64,000 nt of DNA from Psococerastis gibbosa (GCA_963971405.1 OZ020491.1:22128855-22192854); one strand, 5' to 3'. Shown: positions 17,641-28,860, counted from the stretch's first letter. The notes: a model not told the origin generated them from the sequence alone. Numbers and translations: made by a program.

Positions 17641-17783
17641 TGTTAAAAACTATAAATAATTATTCAAGGTTCACAATTTTTCTTTATTAAAACAAAACGT
17701 TAGCGATAATTTCAAAACATTCAGGTTGACTTCAATTGTTTTCTTTTTTTCGAACGTATACAAAACCCAGTAGCGCCACGACA
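17641..17783 (-). repeat. 5' LTR of the compact retroelement
   Basis: 143 bp, identical over its full length to 16495-16637 as read by eye. In element orientation it begins TGTCGTGGCGC and ends TTTTTAACA. Confidence 0.9.
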
Positions 17784-17788
17784 ATGGC

Positions 17789-18650
17789 CGTCCACATTAA
17801 CCATAGCTATATAGTACCTAGACTGCTGACTTGATTTGGTTGTGTACTCTGTCTTGAAGAAGAAATCCATGTTTTAGTGGATGGCTTCCAAGTGAGCGTT
17901 TCCCTAGTGACTTTGTAAAAGCCAAACATTATGAAATTTAATTAAAAGGTAACGGTCAATTAGATAAGCGTTGCCATGGCCACCCCTGGATCACCCCAAA
18001 ATAGTTTGGTTTATATTTTTTATTTAATACTTACGTTGCAAGGATTTGGTCTCAATTGGCAGAGGACTATTTCATGCATAGTACTACGAGGCTTTTTTAG
18101 CTCTGGTGCAGGGGTTTATCCGTGAAACTAATGTGTGACAGAAATTAACCGAATTTTGAAATTCATAGTAAAAGTATATCAACAAAATTTAAAACCCCTT
18201 ATAAAATGGATGTATGAAATAGTCCCTTAACATGTGACGTGACCATATCTTTGTAACTTGGGTATTAAATACAATTTAAAAAAAAAAAAAAAAAACATCC
18301 CATTTCGGGGTGATCTAAAAGGTGGCCCAAAGGGTGGCTCATGTCAACGCTCAGCTTCCTCTTACAAATAAAAAATTATTTAGTAAACAATACCAACTGT
18401 GTTTGTGGACGTTGGCCGGTGGTCGGGGTGATCTATTGATCTTACTGTATATCAGTGGTCTAGGTCTACTGTATGCTATTGTTATTAACTAGTACTATAA
18501 TTTTCTTATGTTCACGTTCCTGATGCTACTCTTGGCAAATTTTGGAACCAAAATTAGCAGGTAATTGTGCTGAATACAAAATGTTTGTTTTACGATGAGC
18601 TAATGGGTGTACATTTGCAGTTTTCAATTGAATTTGTATATATGCAGTTG
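17789..18650. other. Intergenic stretch, nothing identified
   Basis: AT-rich sequence with a poly(A) run near 18278. No coding frame, splice pattern or repeat end stands out. Confidence 0.5.
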
Positions 18651-19036
18651 CAGCCCGATCATGGCGATTTGGGATTATTATAATACCGGGGTTTATTCAA
18701 TTGTTTTAAACAAATGAGTGCAAAATGCGCGGGAAATTCAAATTAATAAATTAATCCTCGGCTATATTTTTGGTGAGTTCTCAATTTTTTTCTCCCATAG
18801 ATGTAGATGTATTAATTAAAATTCTTATTATATTTCAAAATTCTACCTGTACATTTTAATGTTTATTAGTATTGCCTTCAATAATTATTAAACAATGCAA
18901 CCATTCTCTTGTATTCTAATAATTTATTAATTTGAATTTCCCGCGCATATTTTAACACAACGTGACACCTTACTACTGCGGTATTAAAAAATAAACCCCG
19001 GTATTATAATAATCCCAAATCGCCATGATCGGGCTG
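18651..19036. mobile_element. Foldback element with 46-bp conserved ends
   Basis: CAGCCCGATCATGGCGATTT then GGGATTATTATAATACCGGG and GTTTATT at the left is repeated as its exact complement at the right (18990-19036). A second paired block is GCGGGAAATTCAAATTAATA. No sister copy is visible in the window. Confidence 0.8.
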
Positions 19037-19240
19037 CTGGTATCGTAGAACGACTCCCCCATGATGAGGTACCTGAGTTTATACTGGAGGTTGGCAGTAT
19101 GGCGGTGTTGCCATAGTTCCCACTGACAGTGGTACATGTCCTGCTGACCTACCCGAGCTATGCTGGCCCCAGAGCCATTCTGCCGCTTCTGTTCGCACTG
19201 CAACATTTGCTTGAAAATGACGAGAGGGTCATACCTCTCT
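19037..19240 (-). pseudogene. Unrecognised coding-like fragment
   Basis: The minus strand is open from about 19240 to the edge of the foldback. It reads RYDPLVIFKQMLQCEQKRQN, then GSGASIARVGQQDMYHCQWE and LWQHRHTANLQYKLRYLIMG. The composition (Gln, Cys, Trp, His) and GC content look coding, unlike the surroundings. It has no start context or clear splice sites, and the foldback cuts it on one side. I do not recognise the family; it may be a transposon ORF remnant. Confidence 0.35.
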
Positions 19241-20411
19241 TCATTGCGTACCTCAAGTCAACCCCCCTCTTCAGAAGTCTCTGAAGAGAGCCTGGGGTGG
19301 GCAACAACATGATGGCGAAGTACCAGAAGGCAGAAGGGCATAGCTCCTATTTAATAATAATAATAAAAAAAAAATCACTGTATCTTCTCTTTGCCAAATT
19401 TTACCACAGCAAAAATGTCAATAATCTTGCAAATAAACAAAATCGATTTAGTTACGATACAGTACTAATCTAACCAACGTTCTATATTTTATATTTCTGA
19501 ATCTAACTCTATTTGACAAATTGGCTCCATGATTTTATTGTGGCATATGGGAGGAATTTTGTTTCGGGCATAGACATTAATAAATAAATAAATATATATT
19601 TCTGTTAAATTAAACAATCAAGTACCTAATCAACAAGTAATCGACAAGAAAGTTTAATGTAAAATCGTAAAATCTCCCAATCTCCGTGGTTCCTATTTAT
19701 TATTTCACATTATCATTAGAGGGGTACCTTATTGAAAAAAGCTTTCCTTATACCAAAGCTACTTCGGAAGACAAAAGACAACGCAAAAAATTGTCGATTT
19801 CGACTTAATAACGCTTAAATATTTTTTTTGAAAAAAAATTGTATTTTGCTAGATAAACGTCGTTAATGTAGTGTATAGGCTACGTATATTTTCCGCGAGG
19901 GGGCAGTTGTATTTGGCGGAACTGTCAGTTAATTCATAAAAAAAAAACTTTAAGTTCAATTTCTGTAAATTGATAGATTTAGAGTTGTCCCTTTTCTTTC
20001 GAAGTAGCGATATTTGTTTAGAGTACTATGGAAACTATGTGGAAATTTTGCCCAACAATAATATTTTAGGTAGCAAAGTTAACACTTTGAATTGGATCAA
20101 TACTACAGGTACATCGTCCTTTTAAAGTACCTAGGCCTATATGACCATTACCCCAATTTTGGATCATGTGAAATTCAGCAGGCCTCGGAAATTATATCAA
20201 CAGGTGATTGCTGAAATTATGTGAATAATGTACAGTATATTCTGCTGACTGATCTTCCAATAAGAAATCACTAAAATGTACTTTGCGTATTCTTGGTAAT
20301 GGCCGGGGGTCTACTTAGATTGGGGCCGCTGCCTGCAGCTCTAAGCCAGGTGTGATACTATATAATGAAATAAAGGCCAATTTTGTTGGCTTCTCTGGTG
20401 CTATGAGCTTA
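19241..20411. other. Intergenic stretch, nothing identified
   Basis: AT-rich, with a short (ATA)n run near 19352 and T/A runs. No supported gene. Confidence 0.5.
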
Positions 20412-20553
20412 GGCGGGGATTCCACATACGTCAATGGTCAATGGTAAATATGGTTTTGACGTGGTAGCAGACATTTTTAGTATGTCTTTAATGTCTGCTA
20501 AAACGTCAATTTCATATTTCTCATTGACCATTGACGTATGTGGAAACCCCGCC
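20412..20553. mobile_element. Foldback MITE, family I
   Basis: Ends GGCGGGGATTCCACATACG and CGTATGTGGAAACCCCGCC, flanked by TTA on both sides. Arms GACGTGGTAGCAGACATTTT and complement. Confidence 0.85.
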
Positions 20554-20787
20554 TTAGCTGGTCTCCAATTGATCGAATAAGGAACAATACCCTATGGCAA
20601 AATTCACGATTTCCTGTTTAAAGAAGAGGTTGCTATCCTGCTGCAAGAGTGTTTTGCATGACATTATTACGTTAATGTTTTTAAAGGCTGTTATTGTATT
20701 GTTATCAAATCACTGAATATTTAGTAGCAGGTTCTTGAAATCCATGTGCGGGCTCCTATTAAATTTAGCGCTGTATGTAACTGGAAT

Positions 20788-21480
20788 GGGTAACTTTCAT
20801 ATAGAAATCTAACATTGGCGCTCCTCTAAGCAATGCAGCAAAATACCCTCCTATGGCAGGTATTCCACATACGTACATCGTCAATGAAAATTATGAAATT
20901 GAAGTACATTTCAATTTTACTCTATGCCATTGTTAAAATTGATCAATGATCAATTGATCATAGAGTAAAATCACAAACAAACTAAAATTAAAAAATGGCG
21001 TCATGGTGTCAAGTACAATTATTTTAATTGATTTTTTTAAAAAACAGTTTTCATCCATTAAACAGATCGGTGAAGGTCGATCTTACTTCGGATCTCCTAC
21101 TATTATTAGGTTTTATTAAAAATTATAAGTGTACGAAGAAAACAAATACAAACAAAATTTCAAAAAAACAAATGCAAACAAGTTTCAAAAATTTGGCGCA
21201 TACGTTTCAATAGAAAATTGTCAATTTTTGAAAAAACGTGGAATGGCCGCCATCAATGAAAAATTGAAATGTCCTTCAATTTCATAATTTTCATTGACGA
21301 TGTACGTATGTGGAATACCCGCCTACGATTAGCATACTTAATACCATACCAATCAGAGCGTTGGATCATATACGAAAGTAATAAGATGCCCCTCTCCATA
21401 AGATAAGTAGAAGGATGCCCTGCTAATCACAGCGAGGTGGTGGCTTGGCATTATGATTAGGACCTTTAGGAAATTTCTCC
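20788..21480. mobile_element. MITE family IV interrupted by a family-I foldback
   Basis: The left part (GGTAACTTTCATATAGAAAT, 20788-20854) and the right part (AATCAGAGCGTTGGATCATA to 21480) are the two halves of a family-IV element. Between them is the foldback 20855-21323, with ends GGCAGGTATTCCACATACG and CGTATGTGGAATACCCGCC, which itself contains an inner-type centre. Confidence 0.65.
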
Positions 21481-22028
21481 GTTGGCGTCATTAGAACCAA
21501 AAATCAAGAGGTGTAACATTTGTCTGCTATCATTATGTCATTCTTAAATAATCTTCTTGGGACTGGGGGAAATTCTATTGCGTATTAACGTCAGAACAGG
21601 TCAGCTTATATGGAATTTTTGGTGTATAGAACTAGTAGGTCAAATCTCGCGTTTATTGCTTTTGGATCGCCCGTCGATGAAACGTCGAATGCATTATGGA
21701 TTTCAAGTATTGTTTCCTTACACTCATCTGTTCCTATTCTTCAATGTATTGAAACTAAATAGAAAAAATCGCAGTTTTATGCGATAGCTAGATAATTGTT
21801 ATTTTCGATAGATAAATTATACAATGAAAAGTAATAATTCCTGGTATGGTGTATTTATAAATAAGGTAGTTTATATTCTATTTTAAAGATTGTGTTTCCT
21901 TAAATGCTCAACGACTCCATCCACAAACAGCCGTAAATGCCGCTAGAGGTTGATGCTTGAAATGTTTAAAATATACAAATTGTTTTGCTATTCGAAGGTT
22001 AAAATTTAGTATTTCCAGTGTTATGTTA

Positions 22029-22234
22029 GGCGGCTATTCCACCGACTAATTTGCTACAATAATCGTGGTGCCGACGTGGTAGCAGACATCATTAATAGGT
22101 CTACCATATTATAACTTAATTTATAATAGATAAGTTAAGTATCTACATAATAGTCTCCTTAAAATATGGCAGAGACTTATTAATGATGTCGGCACCACGA
22201 TTATTGAAGCAAATTAGTCGGTGGAATAGCCGCC
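22029..22234. mobile_element. Foldback MITE, family I, long arm subfamily
   Basis: 206 bp, ends GGCGGCTATTCCACCGAC and GTCGGTGGAATAGCCGCC, TTA on both flanks. Good type copy for the subfamily. Confidence 0.85.
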
Positions 22235-22512
22235 TTAGGTACAGAACAGCAGCATGGCTTCCTTTATATTCCGTGAATTTACTAATTTTTTGTTATTTTG
22301 TTGACGGGCAAATTTGAGCTTTTAAGTGATTCACATATAGCCTAAACTTTCGAGTCATTTTCAACATTTTATTGGTTGATTACGAATGCAATACAAAGTG
22401 AAACGTCTTAAGCGCTTACTTTTCAATTTGATATAACCTCGTAAATACTTCCCATTTAAATTATTTTCGGAGTGTAATATTTTATTTGATTGCTGCGGAC
22501 ATCATGGATAAG

Positions 22513-22682
22513 TGACGAAGCAGTAAAATCTGGGATGGTAGGCCTTGGTCGTTCTCAAAGCGTACTTCCAAACGGTTCGTCACCATCTGCAGTTCCACTG
22601 AAGATGTCGACCGCAAATGTTGACGAAACGTTTGTAAGCACGCTTTCAGAACAACCTTCCGGGATTCTACTGCTTCGTCACA
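22513..22682. repeat. Foldback with hammerhead-like core
   Basis: Arms GACGAAGCAGTAAAATCTGG and CCGGGATTCTACTGCTTCGT pair, as do CGTACTTCCAAACGG and TTTGTAAGCACGC. On the plus strand 22598-22629 holds CTGAAGA, a stem GTCGAC/GTTGAC and GAAAC. The same core sits in 31255-31530. Confidence 0.55.
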
Positions 22683-22743
22683 TACCTAACTCCGGCCTTG
22701 AAAGCCTTTGTAATTATGTCATGGATATGTTTATGAAAACTTA

Positions 22744-22792
22744 GGCGCATATTCCACTTTTAATGATAAGAAGTGACTTTGTCATAGCCGCC
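22744..22792. mobile_element. Very short family-I derivative
   Basis: 49 bp, begins GGCGCATATTCCAC and ends CATAGCCGCC, flanked by TTA on both sides. Probably an internally deleted copy retaining only the ends. Confidence 0.55.
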
Positions 22793-23734
22793 TTATCCGG
22801 CCGGGGGAGTAGGTGACGTAGGTACCAACATACGCCACCAGCGAAATAAATGTAGGTACCGACCTCACTGTACTTCTAATGATGCGGTATGCGTCTTATA
22901 TTGAGAAAATCGGAGAGAAGCTTACAGGTGTATAAATCAAATCGATAGTAGAACTATAGAAAATATTAAATCCACTACATTTTGATGTAGGTACTGAATG
23001 TGCCCGTCACTAGACTATGACCGATCGGGCACGTTATTGAATTTGACGTGCTTTTATAACTTCAGCGTTTTGAGTAGGGTAAGTTCTCCTATTCCATACC
23101 GTTGCAAACCGACATTATGAAGTTAATTAATAATTTTTTCTATTACTAAGAGCCTGCCAGTACGTTCTCAGAGCTTTTCAGCATTGCCGTGTGGTATGAT
23201 TATTGAATCATTAAAAATATGTCCTGTGTAGACCTCCTTATTGGGATGGACACACATTAATGTGTCCCTGCTAAAATTTGATGCTTTCAGTTGTACCGTT
23301 TTTTAAAAATGTTTTGTAAGCGCAAAAGACATTTCTTGTTATCAATAAATAACTTATTTGCATTTTATGCCTATTTATTTTATTTCCAGTGCCCTCAAAG
23401 CCCTATGCTTCTGCATGAGATGCAACGTGGCAGCACATTTAGCTGTAAGACAGCCTTTATTCTATTTAACTATTTATACCAAGCCATTGGCCTAGGTCTA
23501 GGTACTAGACATACAGCCCGACCAATCTGAGAACATTTTACACCCAATGTACACTGCTTTTTGATAGCCTCATTGACCGTGTACATGATTGAAATTGCCA
23601 GTAACCTTTCAGACTTGTGGCACTAGGCTGATGGGATTTGGTAATAGTGTGAGGCGGTTATTGAGTAGCTGGTGAAAGCCATACTGTAGTGGATTACGAT
23701 CTCAACTTTCGTAATTTTAGTATTTTTATTCTGA

Positions 23735-23985
23735 AGGACTTTTTATGGACCCTGGTCTACTTATAGTGGCCCATAGGTCCCTTGTCCAATGCCAACGACC
23801 CCGTGGATTTCGGACATTATTTGTATTGTTTCCGTATGAATTTTTGGCCGTTAGCAAACTGGTATACGTTATCGATGTCATCCTACACCGGCTACAAGCT
23901 ATAATGGACAAGCTGAGACAAGCTTACCATTGACGCAATGAAACAGGCGAAAGCATGACTTAACCAAGTACAGATACGAGTCGGA
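23735..23985 (+). repeat. Interspersed repeat B, full-length-looking copy
   Basis: From TTTTTATGGACCCTGGTC to AAGTACAGATACGAGTCGGA. The best copy in the window, with all blocks in order. Confidence 0.7.
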
Positions 23986-24034
23986 CTTTCGTAAAGGAAG
24001 TCCTCTGTCTAATTAGAAATAGTGATTCATGTGA

Positions 24035-24245
24035 GAGGCTGTAGCCAAGTGGTTCGGAATCCACAGTAATAAGGAGGTCCTCTCATTCAGATCATAGCAA
24101 GTTCAAACACGGAGGCTTGGCGCTGTGTAAGTTCCATAGTTGAGCCCATCCCATGCCCAAGCAATAATCGTGTGAACGACAGAGATTGAGTTATGTATGA
24201 ATTCACATCCCTTGACACCCTGAAGGGGCATATAAGATACTAACA
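24035..24245 (+). mobile_element. Putative SINE family 3
   Basis: It begins GTAGCCAAGTGGTTCGGAAT, an A-box-like tRNA start, followed by GAAGTCC/GGAGGTCC text shared in reverse orientation with 4264-4410 and 39785-39985. It ends with repeats of AGATAGATAAACAAC. Three related copies in the window support a repeat family. The tRNA origin is inferred from the A-box only. Confidence 0.5.
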
Positions 24246-24276
24246 AGATAGATAAACAACTATTTATAACACCTTA

Positions 24277-24658
24277 GGCGCCCATTCCATTGACCGGCTA
24301 GGGCTATTTCCAAAACGGTGACGTGGTAGCAGACACTCAAGACTTAGGTAGCGTCTCCACCCACCGACCTCGCATTGCAGATTGCAAGTGACATTGACGG
24401 AAATGTTTGTTTTTCTTTTTATAGAAATCTATTAAAATGTTCGTAATTAACATATCCCATGAAGCCATTTTTTAATTTTAGTTTGTTTGTGATTTTATTG
24501 TATGATCATTGATCAATTTTAACTATGGCATAGAGGAAAATAAACATTTCCGTCAATTCTGCAATACGAGGTCGGTGGAAACGCCACCTAAGTCTTGAGT
24601 GTCTGCTACCACGTCACCGTTTTGGAAATAGCCCTAGCCGGTCAATGGAATGGGCACC
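24277..24658. mobile_element. Foldback MITE, family I, with a second foldback in its centre
   Basis: Outer ends GGCGCCCATTCCATTGACCG and CGGTCAATGGAATGGGCACC, TTA on both flanks. The arms meet at ACTCAAGACTTA, where the inner element 24347-24588 begins. Confidence 0.8.
24347..24588. mobile_element. Inner nested foldback
   Basis: 242 bp, begins GGTAGCGTCTCCACCCACCG and ends GGTCGGTGGAAACGCCACC. Same subfamily as 4011-4263 and 4819-5066. It has split the outer hairpin exactly at its centre, CTTAAG. Confidence 0.75.
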
Positions 24659-24844
24659 TTACCAAATAGGTAAGGAATACTGGACGGAATAGACATACAT
24701 TGGAACATGGCAGTGCCGTCCAGAGTACCATACGAATACTTTCCCAACGATGATGGGACCGGGCCTAAATCTCATCTAGACTAATATTCTCACACATTGT
24801 CACTTTGGACCGGTTCCACCACGCAATGTAATATCTCGGTATAG

Positions 24845-25189
24845 AATAATAAATAATTAGATTACTCGTGACTTCGTGGTATTTCATTATAAAATAAACA
24901 AAAAATAACAAAAACTTAGAGTTTTAGAAAAACTTATTATAACAACCCGAATTAGTAAAACCCAAATAATCGTTAAGAAATTAACTTTGTCTAAGAAACC
25001 CACTTGTGTTAGTATAAAACCCTGAGCGCTTTCGGCAAGAACTGCCATCTACAGAGGGAAACCCACGAGCACAGTTACACCTTATCTGCGATTTGGGACT
25101 TGCTCAACTCGAGGAGAAGATGCAAATGTGACTAGGGAGAGGAAACCTTGGTTTATATAGGACTGGGAGGAGGGGGTGGGAGGGGGCGT
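24845..25189 (-). other. Probable terminal region of the Penelope-like element with hammerhead relic
   Basis: This non-coding stretch follows the GIY-YIG domain in element orientation. At 25024-25056 (minus) it reads CTGTAGATGGCAGTTCTTGC followed by CGAAAGC. GGCA/TGCC forms a short stem between a CUGNNGA-like box and GAAA, the layout of a hammerhead ribozyme core with one core base changed. Hammerheads are known in Penelope-like elements. Positions 24845-24910 resemble the reverse complement of 36340-36410. Confidence 0.4.
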
Positions 25190-27243
25190 GACTGGTTACC
25201 TATTCCTAACCTACTAGCTAGATCTATTAGAGGGGATGATTGTGTGAATGTTATGTCGTTTGTTAATTTTTCCTTATTGTGTAAAGCTCTTTTGATTTCA
25301 ACATTTTCAAAAAAATTTAAAGTGTAACTTTTCTTTATTTTGCGTAGGGCTGTCCAATTGTGAGGATTGAATGTGTGATTTTCCGCGAATGTGGTGTTGG
25401 TGTCTCCTATACCTGTTATATGTTTTTTGACCCTAGTTTTAAAGCTTCTGCCTGTTTGGCCTAAGTAAATTGCGTTACAATCGTTACAATTTAGACGATA
25501 AACTCCATTGCCTTTTTCCTTTTCTGCGGTTTGGTTTTGCAGTTCATGAGTTTATTGGCTAAATTGTTGCGGTTGTACGGGGCTGGTGTTTTGTCTGTTT
25601 TAGAAGAAATGAGGTTACTTATTTTTTCTGTGATTTTTTCTATATATTGTATCCTGAAGTATGATTTATTGGTTTTCGGGTTTAAGCCCTCTGGGGGGTA
25701 AATTAGTTTGAGATTGTGATGTCGTAGGATTCTGTCTATTAGATTGAGATTGAAATTGTTATTTTGGGCAATTTGTTTTATTGTATTTAATTCATTATTA
25801 TAGTTGGTTTCATTCATGGGGATGTTAAGGAGTCGAAAAATCATACTATGGAATGCTGCGTGTTTGTGCTGGAATGGGTGAGAAGAATCAACAGGGATTA
25901 TATTATCGCTATGGGTTTCTTTACAAAATATCTTGAAGTCTAGGGTACTATTATTTTTGGTGACGGTGAGGTCTAAGAAGTTCAGGGAGTTGTTTTCTTC
26001 TACTTCCATGGTAAATTGGATTTTTGGGGTGAATTGTGTTGGTAAAACTTAAGAAATTGTCTAGTTGTCTGTTACTTCCTGTCCAAATGCAGAAGATATC
26101 ATCCACATAGGCTACCTTGTCCAGAAAGATATACATTTAACTAGGGGATTTTTATTGCGCAGAAGTTTGTGTTCGAAGTTATCCATAAAAATTTCAGCAA
26201 GAAGGGGAGAAAGGGAAGAACCCATATAGGTAGGCCTATTTTTTGTTGGTAGTAGTCGGATTCGAATCGGAAATAGTTTTGATGAGTGCATGTGTCTAAC
26301 AGAAGGAGGGTCTCAGAAATAAGGCTGTTCGAGGTATTATAGTGATAGAGTGACTGGGCAACTAATTTACGTACTTCGGGTACGGGAATATTAGTAAACA
26401 GATTTTTGACATCGAAAGAGACGAGTTTGGCATTGTTGGATAAGGAAAGGTGCTTAAGGCGGGAAACCAACTCGAATGAGTTTTTGACGCTGTGGCGGGG
26501 TGTGAAGTTTGATAGCTCGCGAATGTGTTTGTTGAGAAAACTAGCTACTTTGCTGGCTGGGACACTGTTATACGAAACTACTGGGCGGATAGGTTGATTG
26601 GGTTTATGCAAGTTTAACCAGACCAAAAAATGAAGGAGCTACGGGGTTCATGTTGGTAAATTTATAGGCTATATCTTGAGGTATCGTATTAGAACTTTGT
26701 TTAATGGCTTTTTTGGTTGCTTTTTGGAATTTGTTTGTGGGGTCTACTTTAAGTTTTACGAACGTGGATTCATCAGAAATGAGGTCTAAGACTTTAGAAA
26801 CATAATCTTGGGTAGGTAAAATGACAATAGAATTTCCTTTATCCGCCTTGGTGAGTGTAAGGTTATCTTGGGCTAGTTTCTTTTTTTTTAAATTTAGTGT
26901 TATCGTTTTTGTGTGTAAGTTTGACGTTTTTCAGAATATCTGCTGCTATGTGTTTTTCATTATTGTGGTTTTTTAGGCTAAATTCAGTGTCTGACATTAA
27001 GTTGGTTAACGTGTTTTTGTTTAGACCTATATCGGGGCAATACTTGAGGCCCTTGTTGAGAAGTTCCATTTCTTTTGTGTTGAAAATCGTGTTAGATAAG
27101 TTGACGGTATGAGGATAGAATTTATGTGTTGTGATGGGTAGTGTAGTGAGTGTCTGCGCTGAAGGCGTGAGGCCTTGACCTACCCCAGTCTGCATCGATC
27201 GATGAAGGGGGTTAGACCGGGAACTGACGTTCGTCTCGCGCAT
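25190..27243 (-). mobile_element. Degenerate Penelope-like element (reverse transcriptase plus GIY-YIG)
   Basis: In minus orientation the parts are in Penelope order. The N-terminal segment has NLSNTIFNTKEMELLNKGLK (27243-26863). RT fragments follow with LVSFDVKNLFTNIPVPEVRK (26626-26141) and KVAYVDDIFCIWTGSN, the YVDD catalytic motif (near 26100). Then NFLDLTVTKNNSTLDFKI (26009-25491), and finally a GIY-YIG endonuclease in another frame: GVYRLNCNDCNAIYLGQTGR (about 25500-25200). Several frameshifts separate the parts, so the element is dead. A PLE scrap identical over about 75 bp recurs at 28860-28945. Confidence 0.88.
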
Positions 27244-27559
27244 CTATGATGTTTCGTGTCGCGATGTGATGTGTGATGTATTCCGTTGGATTTGTTATTT
27301 TGGTTTTGACTCAGTTCTTTTATTTTTTTATTTAGTGTTGTGCGTTTTTTGTAAGTGATGCCACTAATTTTAGTGTATATTTGGTCTTGGAAGGTGGTCC
27401 ATTCTAAAAAGTGAAGTTTGAAAGATAATTCTGAATGTAAAACTTTAAGGTAAAGTAAGCCTGCCAGATTTATTTTATACAGTATATTAGGCTATGTTGT
27501 TCTGTGGTATACACTATACCTATTTTTCTAATTTTTTTCGACATCTAGAGTGAAGTACA

Positions 27560-28860
27560 ATGGCTTCAAAAACATAGAGGGCCTCCACGGGGAAACCCGT
27601 TCTCATGGACGTACGCAGCTTTTAAACATTTCGATTTGACAGGCGACGAATACAATTGTACAAAAGGGGGCCCCGGAGGTCTCCCCCGCTAGAAAGTTTT
27701 TGAAAAATTGGCTTAAATTAATGAGGTTTTAGGCACTTCGATAGCAGTAAGATCCAGATTGTAATAGTGGGGTTTGACAGGCGAAAAATAGAATTGCTCA
27801 CAAGGGGGTCTCCCCCGGTAGAAAAATTTTGAAAAGTTGGCTTAAATTAATGTGGTTTTACGCATAAATCAAGGGCGGGCCCAGGACAGATTTTCGGAGG
27901 GGGCCATTCCGGGAAAAGTGGGTGTAGCCTACCAAGCCAAACTATGTTTTAGCGATTGTGCAATTGGTGTGTTTGTTAGCGAAACTAGGCACATTAATTT
28001 ACAGTGCATTACATGAAAAACCCATGCGCCTGATGCAGAGAGGCACCAATGGGGGGTTCGGGGGTCTCCCCCGGGGGAAGAATTTGAAAATATAACGGCA
28101 AAATAGTGAGGTTTTACGCATTGTAACAGCAGCAATAATTCTTATTCATATTGCTGGTTACAGGGGGGCCTGGGGGTCTCCCCCGGAGGAAAAAATTGAA
28201 AACATAGGGGCAAAATAGTGGGGTTTTACGCATTTTAACAGCAGCAATAACCCTTATTCATATTGTTGGTTACAGGAGGGCCCGGGGGCCTAAAACATAC
28301 CTGAAGGTAGAAATCATCGATTGAAATGTTCCGCAGAAAAATTATTTTTTAGTCATTTTTCATGAAAATTGACTTATTTCTATTTTTTTACCCTAGTAGA
28401 AAACTATCAAGGGGCATGCAACCCCCCGCATTTTGTTAACATTAATAACGACTGCAATATAATAGGCTATACTATGTGAATTTAAAAGAAATCGTTCCAG
28501 CCGTTTTTGAGAAATAGTTTCTTTTAGAAAAAATTGAGAACATAGGGGCAAAATAGTGGGGTTTTACGCATTTTAACAAAAGCAATAAATAATCCTAATT
28601 CATATTGCTGGTTACAGGGGGCGCGGGGGTCTCCCCCGGAGGAAAAAATTGAAATCATAGGGGCAAAATAGTGGGGTTTTACGCATTTTAACAGCAGTAA
28701 AGTATTGATTTTTTAAAGCTACAAAGGAATGCTGAAATGCTTATTCAAATTGTTGGAAATATAGGGGGGCCAGGGGGTCTCCCACAGAGGAAAAATTTGA
28801 AAATATAAGTTAAAAATAGTGGCGTTCTACGATTTTTACAGTAGAAAAGTTTATAATTCA
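27560..28860 (+). repeat. Degenerate tandem repeat with GGGGGTCTCCCCC motif
   Basis: About seven units of roughly 110-130 bp, some spaced further apart. Each contains a G-run/GTCTCCCCC palindrome, GAAAAAATTGAAAACATAGG, GGCAAAATAGTGGGGTTTTA and CGCATTTTAACAGCAGCAAT. Clear units begin near 27665, 27800, 28050, 28165, 28620 and 28765. No coding frame. Confidence 0.7.

Larger units (their letters stand above)
16495..17783 (-). mobile_element. Compact non-autonomous LTR retroelement, probably BEL/Pao-derived
   Basis: The termini are two copies of a 143-bp LTR (16495-16637 and 17641-17783) that I read as identical. Each starts TG and ends CA on the plus strand. The flanks carry the same 5 bp, ATGGC (16490-16494 and 17784-17788), as a target-site duplication. 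The internal part is about 1 kb and lacks protease, reverse transcriptase and integrase. Next to the upstream LTR (minus orientation) is a tRNA-Arg primer site, and next to the other LTR is a purine run (GGTGGGAGGA). Five-base duplication and the gag zinc-knuckle style point to BEL/Pao. Identical LTRs mean a recent insertion that needed proteins from elsewhere. Confidence 0.9.

Noticed and set aside
22490..22744. 84-codon plus-strand frame
   Set aside because: Lies across a foldback with paired arms; openness is explained by the palindrome, and a nearly identical block elsewhere is not open in the same frame throughout.
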